Origin: Anaerococcus sp.
GTDB lineage: Bacteria > Bacillota > Clostridia > Tissierellales > Peptoniphilaceae
DNA: 9,431 nt
Direction of reading: 5' to 3'
Assembly (NCBI RefSeq): GCF_030825785.1
Contig: NZ_JAPJPG010000049.1
Span: forward strand, 1 to 9,431
The notes below the pieces were generated by a model that searched no databases, had not been told where the DNA came from, and saw only the letters and a list, made by a program, of their open reading frames with translations. Both the position numbers and the translations under genes were made by a program. Shown here in pieces: positions 1 to 5,540 of the stretch. Position 1 is the stretch's first letter. Every line of letters begins with the position of its first letter.

Positions 1-17
1 AAAAGTACAAAAAATAG

Positions 18-45
18 TTGACAATTTTTTTAAAAGTGATAGACT
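18..45 (+). promoter_or_regulatory. Promoter of cas1-cas2
   Basis: A perfect -35 box TTGACA lies at 18-23. Sixteen bases later comes a -10 box TAGACT at 40-45 (4 of 6 matches to TATAAT), preceded by TG at 37-38, which makes an extended -10. Transcription would start near position 52, giving a leader of about 30 bases before the cas1 ATG at 81. This is the only strong consensus promoter I see upstream of the adaptation genes. The box positions are read directly; activity is inferred. Confidence 0.75.
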
Positions 46-63
46 AGTATCCTTTATGATTTT

Positions 64-69
64 AGGAGG
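64..69 (+). promoter_or_regulatory. Ribosome binding site of cas1
   Basis: AGGAGG at 64-69 is a full Shine-Dalgarno match 11 bases before the ATG at 81. The spacing is slightly long but acceptable. The GTG at 74 is out of frame with cas1, which supports the ATG at 81 as the start. Confidence 0.75.
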
Positions 70-80
70 GAAAGTGATAG

Positions 81-1088
81 ATGAGTGATTTATTCGTACA
101 AAAATCGGACTACTTTTTAGGACTATCCAATCAGAAAATCATCATAAAAAATAGTCAGCGAGAAATCGAGAGAGAAGTATCCATCTACCTTGTCGACAAT
201 CTTTTAATTTTTGGTCAGGCTCAAATAAGTACGCAATTATTGAGAGATTTAGCAAGGGAGAATATTAATGTCTACTATTTTTCTAGCGAGGGAAAATTTT
301 TGGCTTGTTTAGATTCTTATCGTCAAGAAGACTTTGATAAGCAAGAGAAACAAGTCAGGGCTAGCCTAGACCAAGACTTTTGTCTAGCTCTTTCAAAGGA
401 AATCGTATCTGCTAAAGTTAAGCATCAACTTTCCTTGTTGAAAAGCTATAATCAAGATGGAATCTTGTCAGTAGATGATTTTGGACGTTTTCATTTAACT
501 CTCCAAAAAATAAAGGAGGCCGAGTCCATCTCACAGATAATGGGGTATGAAGGTCGTATTGCGAAATCTTATTTTTACTATCTGAGCTTACTAATACCGG
601 ATTCTTTTCGTTTTTACGGTCGTAGGAGGCGGCCTGCTACGGATTCTTTCAATTGTTTACTAAATTTTGGCTACTCCATTCTTTACTCTTGCTTCTTGGG
701 TTTGATACGGAAAAATGGCTTAAGTTATGGATTTGGTGTCCTACATCAGAGCCATGGTCATCACGCTTGTCTTGCGAGCGATTTGATGGAGGAGTGGAGA
801 CCAGTCATTGTAGACAATACTATCATGCAATTGATTTTGGAAGAGAGTTTAAAAGATGAGCATTTTGAAACAAAGGCTGATGGTACTTTTATTTTAAAAG
901 ATGAGGGAAGGAAAGTATTTCTTCTAGCTATGAGAGAGAGGATGCTAGAGATACACCAGTATATCGAGTTGGATAAAAAACGCTATTCTTTCTTTTATAC
1001 TGCTGACCAGCAGATTAAGCGCTTGATTCGAGCTTTTGAACAGAAGGATAGTCATTTGTATGTAACAGCCTATACAGGAGAAGAGTGA
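81..1088 (+). CDS. cas1: CRISPR-associated endonuclease Cas1 (type III-A adaptation module)
   Basis: Cas1 is the metal-dependent integrase that, with Cas2, inserts new spacers at the leader end of the array. The 335-residue product has the usual family length. It has an N-terminal beta-rich part and a helical C-terminal catalytic part. The catalytic signature is visible: Glu157 in the GYEGRIAKSYF block, a His-rich segment around 222-228 (LHQSHGHH) and Asp234/Glu237 in SDLMEEWRP. A basic run RRRRP at 181-185 is a plausible DNA-contacting loop. The ATG follows a good ribosome binding site and a consensus promoter. The stop codon overlaps the cas2 start, so the two genes are translationally coupled. 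No truncation or missing catalytic residue is seen. The family assignment is secure; assignment to III-A rests on the neighbours. Confidence 0.96.
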   Translation: MSDLFVQKSDYFLGLSNQKIIIKNSQREIEREVSIYLVDNLLIFGQAQISTQLLRDLARENINVYYFSSEGKFLACLDSYRQEDFDKQEKQVRASLDQDFCLALSKEIVSAKVKHQLSLLKSYNQDGILSVDDFGRFHLTLQKIKEAESISQIMGYEGRIAKSYFYYLSLLIPDSFRFYGRRRRPATDSFNCLLNFGYSILYSCFLGLIRKNGLSYGFGVLHQSHGHHACLASDLMEEWRPVIVDNTIMQLILEESLKDEHFETKADGTFILKDEGRKVFLLAMRERMLEIHQYIELDKKRYSFFYTADQQIKRLIRAFEQKDSHLYVTAYTGEE

Positions 1089-1417
1089 TGGGATTATATT
1101 ATCATTTATCAGGAGAAGAAAAGGAATTTGCTAAAAAGAAATCCCTCTTTTGTCTGATAATCTACGATATTATTAGCAATAAAAGAAGATTAAGATTAGC
1201 TAAATTGTTAGAAGGATTTGGGATGAGAGTCCAACGCTCTTGTTTTGAAATTGATTTGGAGAAGGCTAGTTATCAAGTCTTGATTCGAGAATTGGAATAT
1301 TTTTATGATCCTAGCGAATTTGATAACATTATTGTCTATGTTGGGAATCGAGAAGAGACTATTCGTTTGAATACCGATGATAGAGAGCTAGAAGAAGCAG
1401 ATTGTTTGTTTTTTTGA
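1088..1417 (+). CDS. cas2: CRISPR-associated protein Cas2
   Basis: Cas2 dimerises and bridges two Cas1 dimers in the spacer integration complex. The product is 109 residues from the ATG at 1088. After an N-terminal extension of about 20 residues come the first ferredoxin-like strand with the conserved Asp27 (FCLIIYDI) and the block RVQRSCFE at about 48-54, both typical of Cas2. I chose ATG 1088, which shares one base with the cas1 stop (TGATG). A GTG at 1085 is in frame and would add one residue, but AGGAGA at 1076-1081 sits only three bases from it and a better six from the ATG. No transcription terminator follows; the CRISPR leader begins directly after the stop. The family call is secure; the exact start is slightly uncertain. 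Confidence 0.94.
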   Translation: MGLYYHLSGEEKEFAKKKSLFCLIIYDIISNKRRLRLAKLLEGFGMRVQRSCFEIDLEKASYQVLIRELEYFYDPSEFDNIIVYVGNREETIRLNTDDRELEEADCLFF

Positions 1418-1438
1418 TGTGAAAACTCTTACAATTTA

Positions 1439-1447
1439 TGGTATACT
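1439..1447 (+). promoter_or_regulatory. Extended -10 promoter driving the array
   Basis: TGgTATACT at 1439-1447 fits an extended -10 element (TGnTATAAT with one mismatch). No good -35 box lies 16-18 bases upstream; TGTGAA at 1418-1423 is poor, which is tolerable for an extended -10 promoter. TATAAT at 1447-1452 overlaps it and is an alternative -10. Transcription would start around 1454-1459, placing the leader inverted repeat in the 5' end of the pre-crRNA. Confidence 0.65.
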
Positions 1448-1469
1448 ATAATTAGTTTCCAAATAGGTT

Positions 1470-1507
1470 ATATCTTGTGTTTGTTTTTAAATCCAACCAC
1501 AAAATAT
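1470..1507 (+). repeat. Leader inverted repeat (potential stem-loop)
   Basis: Arms 1470-1483 and 1494-1507 pair at 12 of 14 positions. The mismatches are 1474/1503 and 1480/1497, and the loop is ten bases (1484-1493). Two further G-T wobbles (1469/1508 and 1468/1509) can extend the stem. It ends three bases before repeat 1. It could form in pre-crRNA or as a DNA cruciform. It is not a terminator, because no T-run follows it. Confidence 0.7.
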
Positions 1508-1769
1508 GGGGTATAAGAACCTATCTGCCTCGAGAGGGGACGGAAACGTGAAAATTGCGTCTGGGATATAATTCCCTGATGGTATAAGAACCTATCTGCC
1601 TCGAGAGGGGACGGAAACCAACGAATTTTTTCCATCAATTTAGAACGTTTGCGTATAAGAACCTATCTGCCTCGAGAGGGGACGGAAACCATAAGATTTA
1701 GTATTTGTAAACTGTTTTTGCATAAAGTATAAGAACCTATCTGCCTCGAGAGGGGACGGAAACCCATCG

Positions 1770-1797
1770 TTAAAGATGTAAGTGTCTACATCTTTAA
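1770..1797 (+). repeat. Perfect inverted repeat inside spacer 4
   Basis: Spacer 4 (1764-1799) contains TTAAAGATGTA at 1770-1780 and its exact reverse complement at 1787-1797, with a six-base loop AGTGTC. The 11-bp stem occupies 28 of 36 spacer bases, so the captured protospacer was itself a hairpin, and the crRNA guide can fold on itself. Confidence 0.9.
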
Positions 1798-1844
1798 TTG
1801 TATAAGAACCTATCTACCTCGAGAGGGGACGGAAACAACAACTC

Positions 1845-1863
1845 CTTGATTTTTGCAATCAAG
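1845..1863 (+). repeat. Inverted repeat inside spacer 5
   Basis: CTTGATT at 1845-1851 and AATCAAG at 1857-1863 form a perfect 7-bp stem with a five-base loop (TTTGC) inside spacer 5 (1837-1874). It is less striking than spacer 4 but adds to the trend across the array. Confidence 0.8.
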
Positions 1864-2100
1864 ATTTCAGTTTTGTAAGACACCCAATTCACCTCGCGAG
1901 GAGACGGAAACATAACCCCTTCAGGCTCCACTGTGAACTCTGACTTATCGTAAAACACTCTATCTACCTCTAGAGGGGACGGAAACACATTGTAAGAAAC
2001 TACGCAAGTCTCTTACCGGTTAAGTAAGACACCCAATTCACCTCGGTAGGGGACGGAAACCGTGGTTCTGGCAAAGCCAATGGCTCAGGATGCAAACCCA

Positions 2101-2131
2101 GTAAACCACCCTAATCACCTCGCGAGGGGAC
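2101..2131 (+). repeat. Degenerate terminal CRISPR repeat
   Basis: The last unit keeps about 31 bases of the repeat, including CCTC-GCGA-GGGG and the GA step at the inferred Cas6 cut site. The following handle is lost: the sequence reads ACCTATTT instead of ACGGAAAC. It can therefore still define the 3' end of the spacer 8 crRNA but cannot provide a 5' handle for anything downstream. Such decay is typical of the trailer end of arrays. Confidence 0.88.
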
Positions 2132-2203
2132 CTATTTCCTTATTACATAACAAGAACGAAAAAAGATAGCTTGAAAGCTAAGCACGATTCATAAAGGAGG
2201 CCT
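2132..2203 (+). other. Array-cas6 intergenic region with small hairpin and ribosome binding site
   Basis: These 72 bases link the array to the effector operon. I see no convincing promoter and no terminator, so cas6 may be expressed by read-through from the leader promoter. A small inverted repeat, TAGCT at 2167-2171 and AGCTA at 2176-2180 with loop TGAA, has no T-run after it. AAAGGAGG at 2193-2200 is a strong Shine-Dalgarno match only three bases from the cas6 ATG. Confidence 0.55.
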
Positions 2204-2935
2204 ATGAAAAGAATTAGTTTATCCTTTCAGCGGATTGACCAGTCACCCATCGATTTGGCAACCAAATTTCATGGATTTTTAATGGAGCAGTTAGAACCAA
2301 TCTATGTGGACTGGCTTCATGAACAGGAGACCAATCCCTACTCTATGAAGGTAATCCATCAAAAGGACCAGACGACATGGATGGTTCATCTTTTGACAGA
2401 GGATGCTATCAAGCAGATCTTACCTCCAATGTTGGAGTTGAAAAAAGTTGACCTACATGGACAGGCAACTCTGACAGTTCAAAGCGTAACCATGCAGGAT
2501 TTGAGCTCAGAGGAACTGTTTGATCTATTTAATGAAAACCAAGACCAGTCCTTTTTTACTATTCAATTTCAAACACCGACTGGATTTCGCTCCCAGGGAG
2601 AGTATGTGCTCTTTCCCACCCTGCGTTTGATATTTCAAAGTCTGATGATGAAGTATGGACGACTGCTTGAGAATCGGGAAGATATCGAAGAGGAGACCTT
2701 GGACTATCTGACGTCCCATAGCCGGATAACCAGTTACCGAATGGAGACGAGTTACTTTAAGGTCCATGGCAAAAAGATTCCTGCCTTTAAGGGCAAGTTA
2801 ACCTTTAAGATAACAGGACCTAGTACCCTCAAGGCTTATGCAAATATGTTATTAAAATTTGGAGAGTATGCTGGACTGGGCATGAAAACCAGCCTAGGAA
2901 TGGGAGGAATAGAGCTTGAAGAAAGAAAAGATTGA
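2204..2935 (+). CDS. cas6: CRISPR repeat endoribonuclease Cas6 (type III-A)
   Basis: Cas6 cuts the pre-crRNA within each repeat to give intermediates carrying the ACGGAAAC 5' handle. The 243-residue protein has the family length and ends in the glycine-rich loop that defines Cas6, at 220-235 (GEYAGLGMKTSLGMGG), which contacts the repeat RNA. His23 in KFHGFLMEQL is a candidate for the catalytic histidine found near the N-terminus of many Cas6 enzymes; this is inferred. The ATG follows AAAGGAGG closely. The gene lies just downstream of the array it should process, and its 3' end overlaps the cas10 start by 20 bases. From memory the sequence is close to S. thermophilus Cas6 throughout, with no visible defect. 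Confidence 0.95.
   Translation: MKRISLSFQRIDQSPIDLATKFHGFLMEQLEPIYVDWLHEQETNPYSMKVIHQKDQTTWMVHLLTEDAIKQILPPMLELKKVDLHGQATLTVQSVTMQDLSSEELFDLFNENQDQSFFTIQFQTPTGFRSQGEYVLFPTLRLIFQSLMMKYGRLLENREDIEEETLDYLTSHSRITSYRMETSYFKVHGKKIPAFKGKLTFKITGPSTLKAYANMLLKFGEYAGLGMKTSLGMGGIELEERKD
2902..2918 (+). promoter_or_regulatory. Ribosome binding site and TTG start of cas10
   Basis: GGGAGG at 2902-2907, inside cas6, is followed eight bases later by TTG at 2916-2918. This TTG gives the N-terminus MKKEKIDL..GALLHDIGK, which matches the start I remember for streptococcal Csm1. No in-frame ATG would preserve the HD motif at residues 15-16. The rare start codon inside cas6 may limit Cas10 output and couple it to Cas6 translation. 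Confidence 0.8.
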
Positions 2936-5156
2936 TTTAGTTTATGGAGCGCTATTACATGATATTGGCAAACTACTTCAGCGCTCCGGGAAGGACACAA
3001 AAGATGCTACTAGCCTTGGAGCTGAGTGGTTCAGACGTTTTTCAGATAATGAAGCAATCGCTCAACACCTTGTCTGTGACGACTTAAAAGGAGTAGAAGC
3101 CAATCTGCCTACTGATAGTCCGCTTTATATAACCGACCTTGCTTCCAAGATTGCTTCTAGCTTAAAGGCAGGTCAAAGTCTTGCGTCAAACAAGGGAGAT
3201 GACTTGGGGAACCAAGCTGATGTTTTTAATGTTTTTTCAGATGTCTATAGCCAGCGTTTCTTGCCTATCAAAAGCTTAGAGCTTGATAGGGAGCCGAACT
3301 ATGCTCAAAAAGCAAAAGAGTCAGTTTCTCAGTCTGACTATAGCAGCCTACTGGATACCATAGAAAAGGAGATTGAGAACTGGGATTTTGGGCCAGATCA
3401 GATTGATGCCCTTTTGAATCTCTATGAAGCCCACCTATCCTATGTACCGACTTCAACTAAGACACAAGAACTGGCAGATATTTCCTTAGCAACTCATAGT
3501 CGTTTAACAGCTGCTTTTGCCTCGGCTATTCAGGAGTATATGATAGCTGAAAATGATTCAGACTATCAAAAAGAACTCTTCCATGAACAAAAATCTTTCT
3601 ATGATAAGGAAGCTTTTTTATTAGCCAGCTTTGACTTATCAGGGATTCAAGATTTCATCTATAATATCGCGACGGCTGGGGCAGCTAAGCAACTCAAAGC
3701 GCGCTCCCTCTATCTGGATTTTATGGGGGAACATATCGCTGACAGCCTACTAGAAAAATTGGAATTGACAAGAGCCAACCTTCTCTATGTAGGTGGTGGC
3801 CATGCCTACTTTATCTTGGCAAATACAGCAAAAACAAAGGCAGCGTTAGAGGCCTTTGAAGAAAAATTTAACCAATTTTTGCTGAAGAATTTCCAGACAC
3901 GTTTGTATGTTGCTTTTGGTTGGAGTTCATTTTCAGCTAATGACATCATGACCTCCTTGGCAAGATATAGGAAAGTTTACCAAGCAACTAGTCGCATGAT
4001 TTCTAAGAAGAAAATTTCTCGCTATGATGCTCAAACGCTTTTGGAGTTAAACCGAGGTGGTCAAAGTGCTCAGAGAGAGTGTACGATTTGCCACTCAGTA
4101 CAAGATATGACGACCTTTAATGACCAAGAAGTCTGCCAGATTTGTGCTGGTCTTTATCGCTTCTCTAAAGAAATTCAAGAACAATACTATATTGTCACCA
4201 AAGAAAAAGGCCTCCCAATTGGACCAGGAGCCTTTATAAGAGGGATTTCACAAGCTGACTTGGAAAAGGAAGATTGGAATCGTATCTATGTCAAAAATAG
4301 CTTTGCGACCGATATTGCGAGGGCAACTCATGTCTTTGTTGGAGACTACAAGTATGCTGATATCGATCAGTACGCTCGACTGTCCCAAGATAGTCAAACA
4401 GGTCAAGGAATCAAACGTCTAGCAGTTGTCCGATTAGACGTAGATGATTTAGGTGCTGCTTTTATGGCTGGATTTTCTTATCAAGATGGTGGAAAATACA
4501 ATACCTTAGCTCGTTCTGCAACCTTCTCAAGAAGTATGAGTCTCTTCTTTAAGGTTTACATCAATCAATTTGCTAAGGATAAGAAAATATCGATTATCTA
4601 TGCAGGTGGAGATGATGTATTTGCTCTGGGTTCATGGCAAGATATTATCGCATTTACGATTACCTTGCGCCAACAATTTATCAAGTGGACGAATGGTAAA
4701 TTAACCTTATCAGCAGGTATCGGACTTTTTCCAGACAAAACTCCGGTTAGTATCATGGCTGAAGAAACAGGCAAGTTAGAGGGGGCAGCAAAGGATAATG
4801 ACAAAGATAGTATTTCCTTATTTGATAAGGGTTATACCTTTAAGTTTGATCAATTTATTGATCATATCTACAAAGGGAAACTGACAAAGATTAGACACTA
4901 CTTTAGTATTCAAGATGAACGAGGAAAGAGTTTCGTTTATAAGTTAGTAGAACTTCTTCGTAACTATGACCGAATGAATGTAGCTCGCTTAGCCTATTAC
5001 TTAACGCGTTTAGAAGACATAACACCAAGAGAAAGTAAAACAGAATTTAAAGAATTTAAGGACCTATTCTTTACTTGGTACACAGGCAGTGAAACGGTAC
5101 GAAATGAAGCAGAATTAGCTTTACTTCTTTATATTTATGAGATTAGAAAGGATTAA
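2916..5156 (+). CDS. cas10: Cas10/Csm1, large subunit of the Csm complex (cyclic oligoadenylate synthase; HD site looks degenerate)
   Basis: Cas10 is the signalling and, usually, DNase subunit of type III-A effectors. The 746-residue protein has in order: an N-terminal HD domain (His15-Asp16 in LLHDIGK), the first Palm segment (DLSGIQDF at 240-247), a four-cysteine zinc site (Cys389, Cys392, Cys407, Cys410) and the second Palm with the active motif YAGGDD at 562-567. The intact GGDD predicts conversion of ATP to cyclic oligoadenylate when target RNA binds. The HD domain is odd. Compared with the S. thermophilus protein as I remember it, positions that should be His, His and Asp are Ala31, Asp55 and Ser77, and the DRR after the third is lost, in an ungapped alignment with conserved flanks. 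DNase activity may therefore be weak or absent. The start is a TTG overlapping cas6 by 20 bases. Identity is certain; HD inactivity is inferred. Confidence 0.97.
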   Translation: MKKEKIDLVYGALLHDIGKLLQRSGKDTKDATSLGAEWFRRFSDNEAIAQHLVCDDLKGVEANLPTDSPLYITDLASKIASSLKAGQSLASNKGDDLGNQADVFNVFSDVYSQRFLPIKSLELDREPNYAQKAKESVSQSDYSSLLDTIEKEIENWDFGPDQIDALLNLYEAHLSYVPTSTKTQELADISLATHSRLTAAFASAIQEYMIAENDSDYQKELFHEQKSFYDKEAFLLASFDLSGIQDFIYNIATAGAAKQLKARSLYLDFMGEHIADSLLEKLELTRANLLYVGGGHAYFILANTAKTKAALEAFEEKFNQFLLKNFQTRLYVAFGWSSFSANDIMTSLARYRKVYQATSRMISKKKISRYDAQTLLELNRGGQSAQRECTICHSVQDMTTFNDQEVCQICAGLYRFSKEIQEQYYIVTKEKGLPIGPGAFIRGISQADLEKEDWNRIYVKNSFATDIARATHVFVGDYKYADIDQYARLSQDSQTGQGIKRLAVVRLDVDDLGAAFMAGFSYQDGGKYNTLARSATFSRSMSLFFKVYINQFAKDKKISIIYAGGDDVFALGSWQDIIAFTITLRQQFIKWTNGKLTLSAGIGLFPDKTPVSIMAEETGKLEGAAKDNDKDSISLFDKGYTFKFDQFIDHIYKGKLTKIRHYFSIQDERGKSFVYKLVELLRNYDRMNVARLAYYLTRLEDITPRESKTEFKEFKDLFFTWYTGSETVRNEAELALLLYIYEIRKD

Positions 5157-5159
5157 TAT

Positions 5160-5540
5160 ATGGCTACCTTAACAGATGACAATTATGTAGATAAGACAGA
5201 AAATGTTATCAAATCATTGAATCGAAACACTAGAGATTTTAGAAACCCTGATGCATTCCTTTTGACAACTAGCAAAATAAGAAACTTACTAAGCTTGACA
5301 AGTACCCTTTTTGATGAAAGTAAGGTTAGAGATTATGAGGCGCTAGCCGACAAAATTGCCTATTTGAGAGTGCAGTTTGTATATCAATCAGGCCGAGAAA
5401 CTGCAGTTAAAGACTTGGTGAAAAAGGCTGAAATTTTAGATATTTTAAAAGAAATCAATAATAAGGAAAGTCTCCAACGTTTCTGTCGTTATATGGAAGC
5501 ACTAGTAGCTTATTTCAAATTTTATGGAGGAAAAGATTAA
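5160..5540 (+). CDS. csm2: Csm2, small helical subunit of the Csm complex
   Basis: Csm2 (the Cas11-type subunit) forms the inner filament of the complex along the crRNA-target duplex and has no catalytic site. The 126-residue product is of normal length and looks almost wholly helical, with conserved blocks TTSKIRNLLSLTSTLFDES in the middle and LQRFCRYMEALVAYFKFYGGKD at the C-terminus. These match the S. thermophilus protein as I recall it. AGAAAGGA at 5145-5152 is a ribosome binding site seven bases from the ATG. The gene begins three bases after cas10 ends, and its stop shares one base with the csm3 start (TAATG). No anomaly is seen. Confidence 0.95.
   Translation: MATLTDDNYVDKTENVIKSLNRNTRDFRNPDAFLLTTSKIRNLLSLTSTLFDESKVRDYEALADKIAYLRVQFVYQSGRETAVKDLVKKAEILDILKEINNKESLQRFCRYMEALVAYFKFYGGKD

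Larger units (their letters stand above)
1418..1510 (+). promoter_or_regulatory. CRISPR leader
   Basis: This AT-rich 93-base stretch lies between the cas2 stop and the first repeat. Leader polarity is shown by the repeats: units 1-4 nearest to it are identical, and those at the other end are degenerate. It contains an extended -10 promoter (1439-1447), a motif ATAGGTT at 1463-1469 that is complementary to AACCTAT at 1518-1524 in repeat 1, and an imperfect inverted repeat at 1470-1507. The leader should supply both the pre-crRNA promoter and the Cas1-Cas2 integration signal. I know of no proven leader-anchoring motif for this subtype and do not assign one. Confidence 0.85.
1511..2131 (+). CRISPR. 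Type III-A CRISPR array, nine repeats and eight spacers
   Basis: 37-base units lie at 1511-1547, 1582-1618, 1653-1689, 1727-1763, 1800-1836, 1875-1911, 1950-1986 and 2024-2060; a ninth at 2101-2131 matches only over about 31 bases. Spacers are 34, 34, 37, 36, 38, 38, 37 and 40 bases. Units 1-4 are identical; unit 5 has A instead of G at repeat position 17; units 6-8 differ heavily in the first 16 bases. The last eight bases ACGGAAAC, the 5' handle of mature type III-A crRNA, are invariant in units 1-8. Just before them CCTC and GGGG can pair around a four-base loop (GAGA in units 1-5), the likely Cas6 recognition hairpin, with cleavage inferred between the last G and ACGGAAAC. Transcription runs forward from the leader, and all eight spacers should be processable. 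Confidence 0.97.

Noticed and set aside
653..859. 68-residue open frame on the plus strand inside cas1
   Set aside because: It overlaps the catalytic region of cas1 in another frame and shows no family motif or ribosome binding site.
1447..1452. TATAAT as the main -10 of the array promoter
   Set aside because: It is a perfect hexamer, but it lacks a -35 at proper spacing and an upstream TG; the overlapping TGgTATACT fits better. Kept only as an alternative.
1912..1949. Coding origin of spacer 6 (minus strand reads DKSEFTVEPEGV)
   Set aside because: The plus strand is also open in a plausible frame (ITPSGSTVNSDL), so neither the strand nor the target can be decided without a database search.
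1794..1988. 64-residue open frame on the minus strand across the array
   Set aside because: It reads through repeats 5-7; the repeated PSPLEVDR / PSPREVNW segments are translated CRISPR repeats. Unit lengths near 75 bases keep the frame open by chance.
1511..2131. Array belonging to a type I or type II system
   Set aside because: The ACGGAAAC handle, the adjoining Cas6 and the csm genes all point to type III-A; no cas9, cas3 or tracrRNA-like sequence is present.
2167..2180. TAGCT-TGAA-AGCTA hairpin before cas6 as a terminator
   Set aside because: The stem is only five pairs and no T-run follows. It might affect cas6 translation, but nothing in the sequence supports more than that.
2976..3190. 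Compensating frameshifts as the cause of the altered HD region in Cas10
   Set aside because: The region aligns without gaps to the remembered homologue over residues 22-81, and scattered conserved residues (GAxWF, YIT, IAS) keep register, so substitution is more likely than frameshift.
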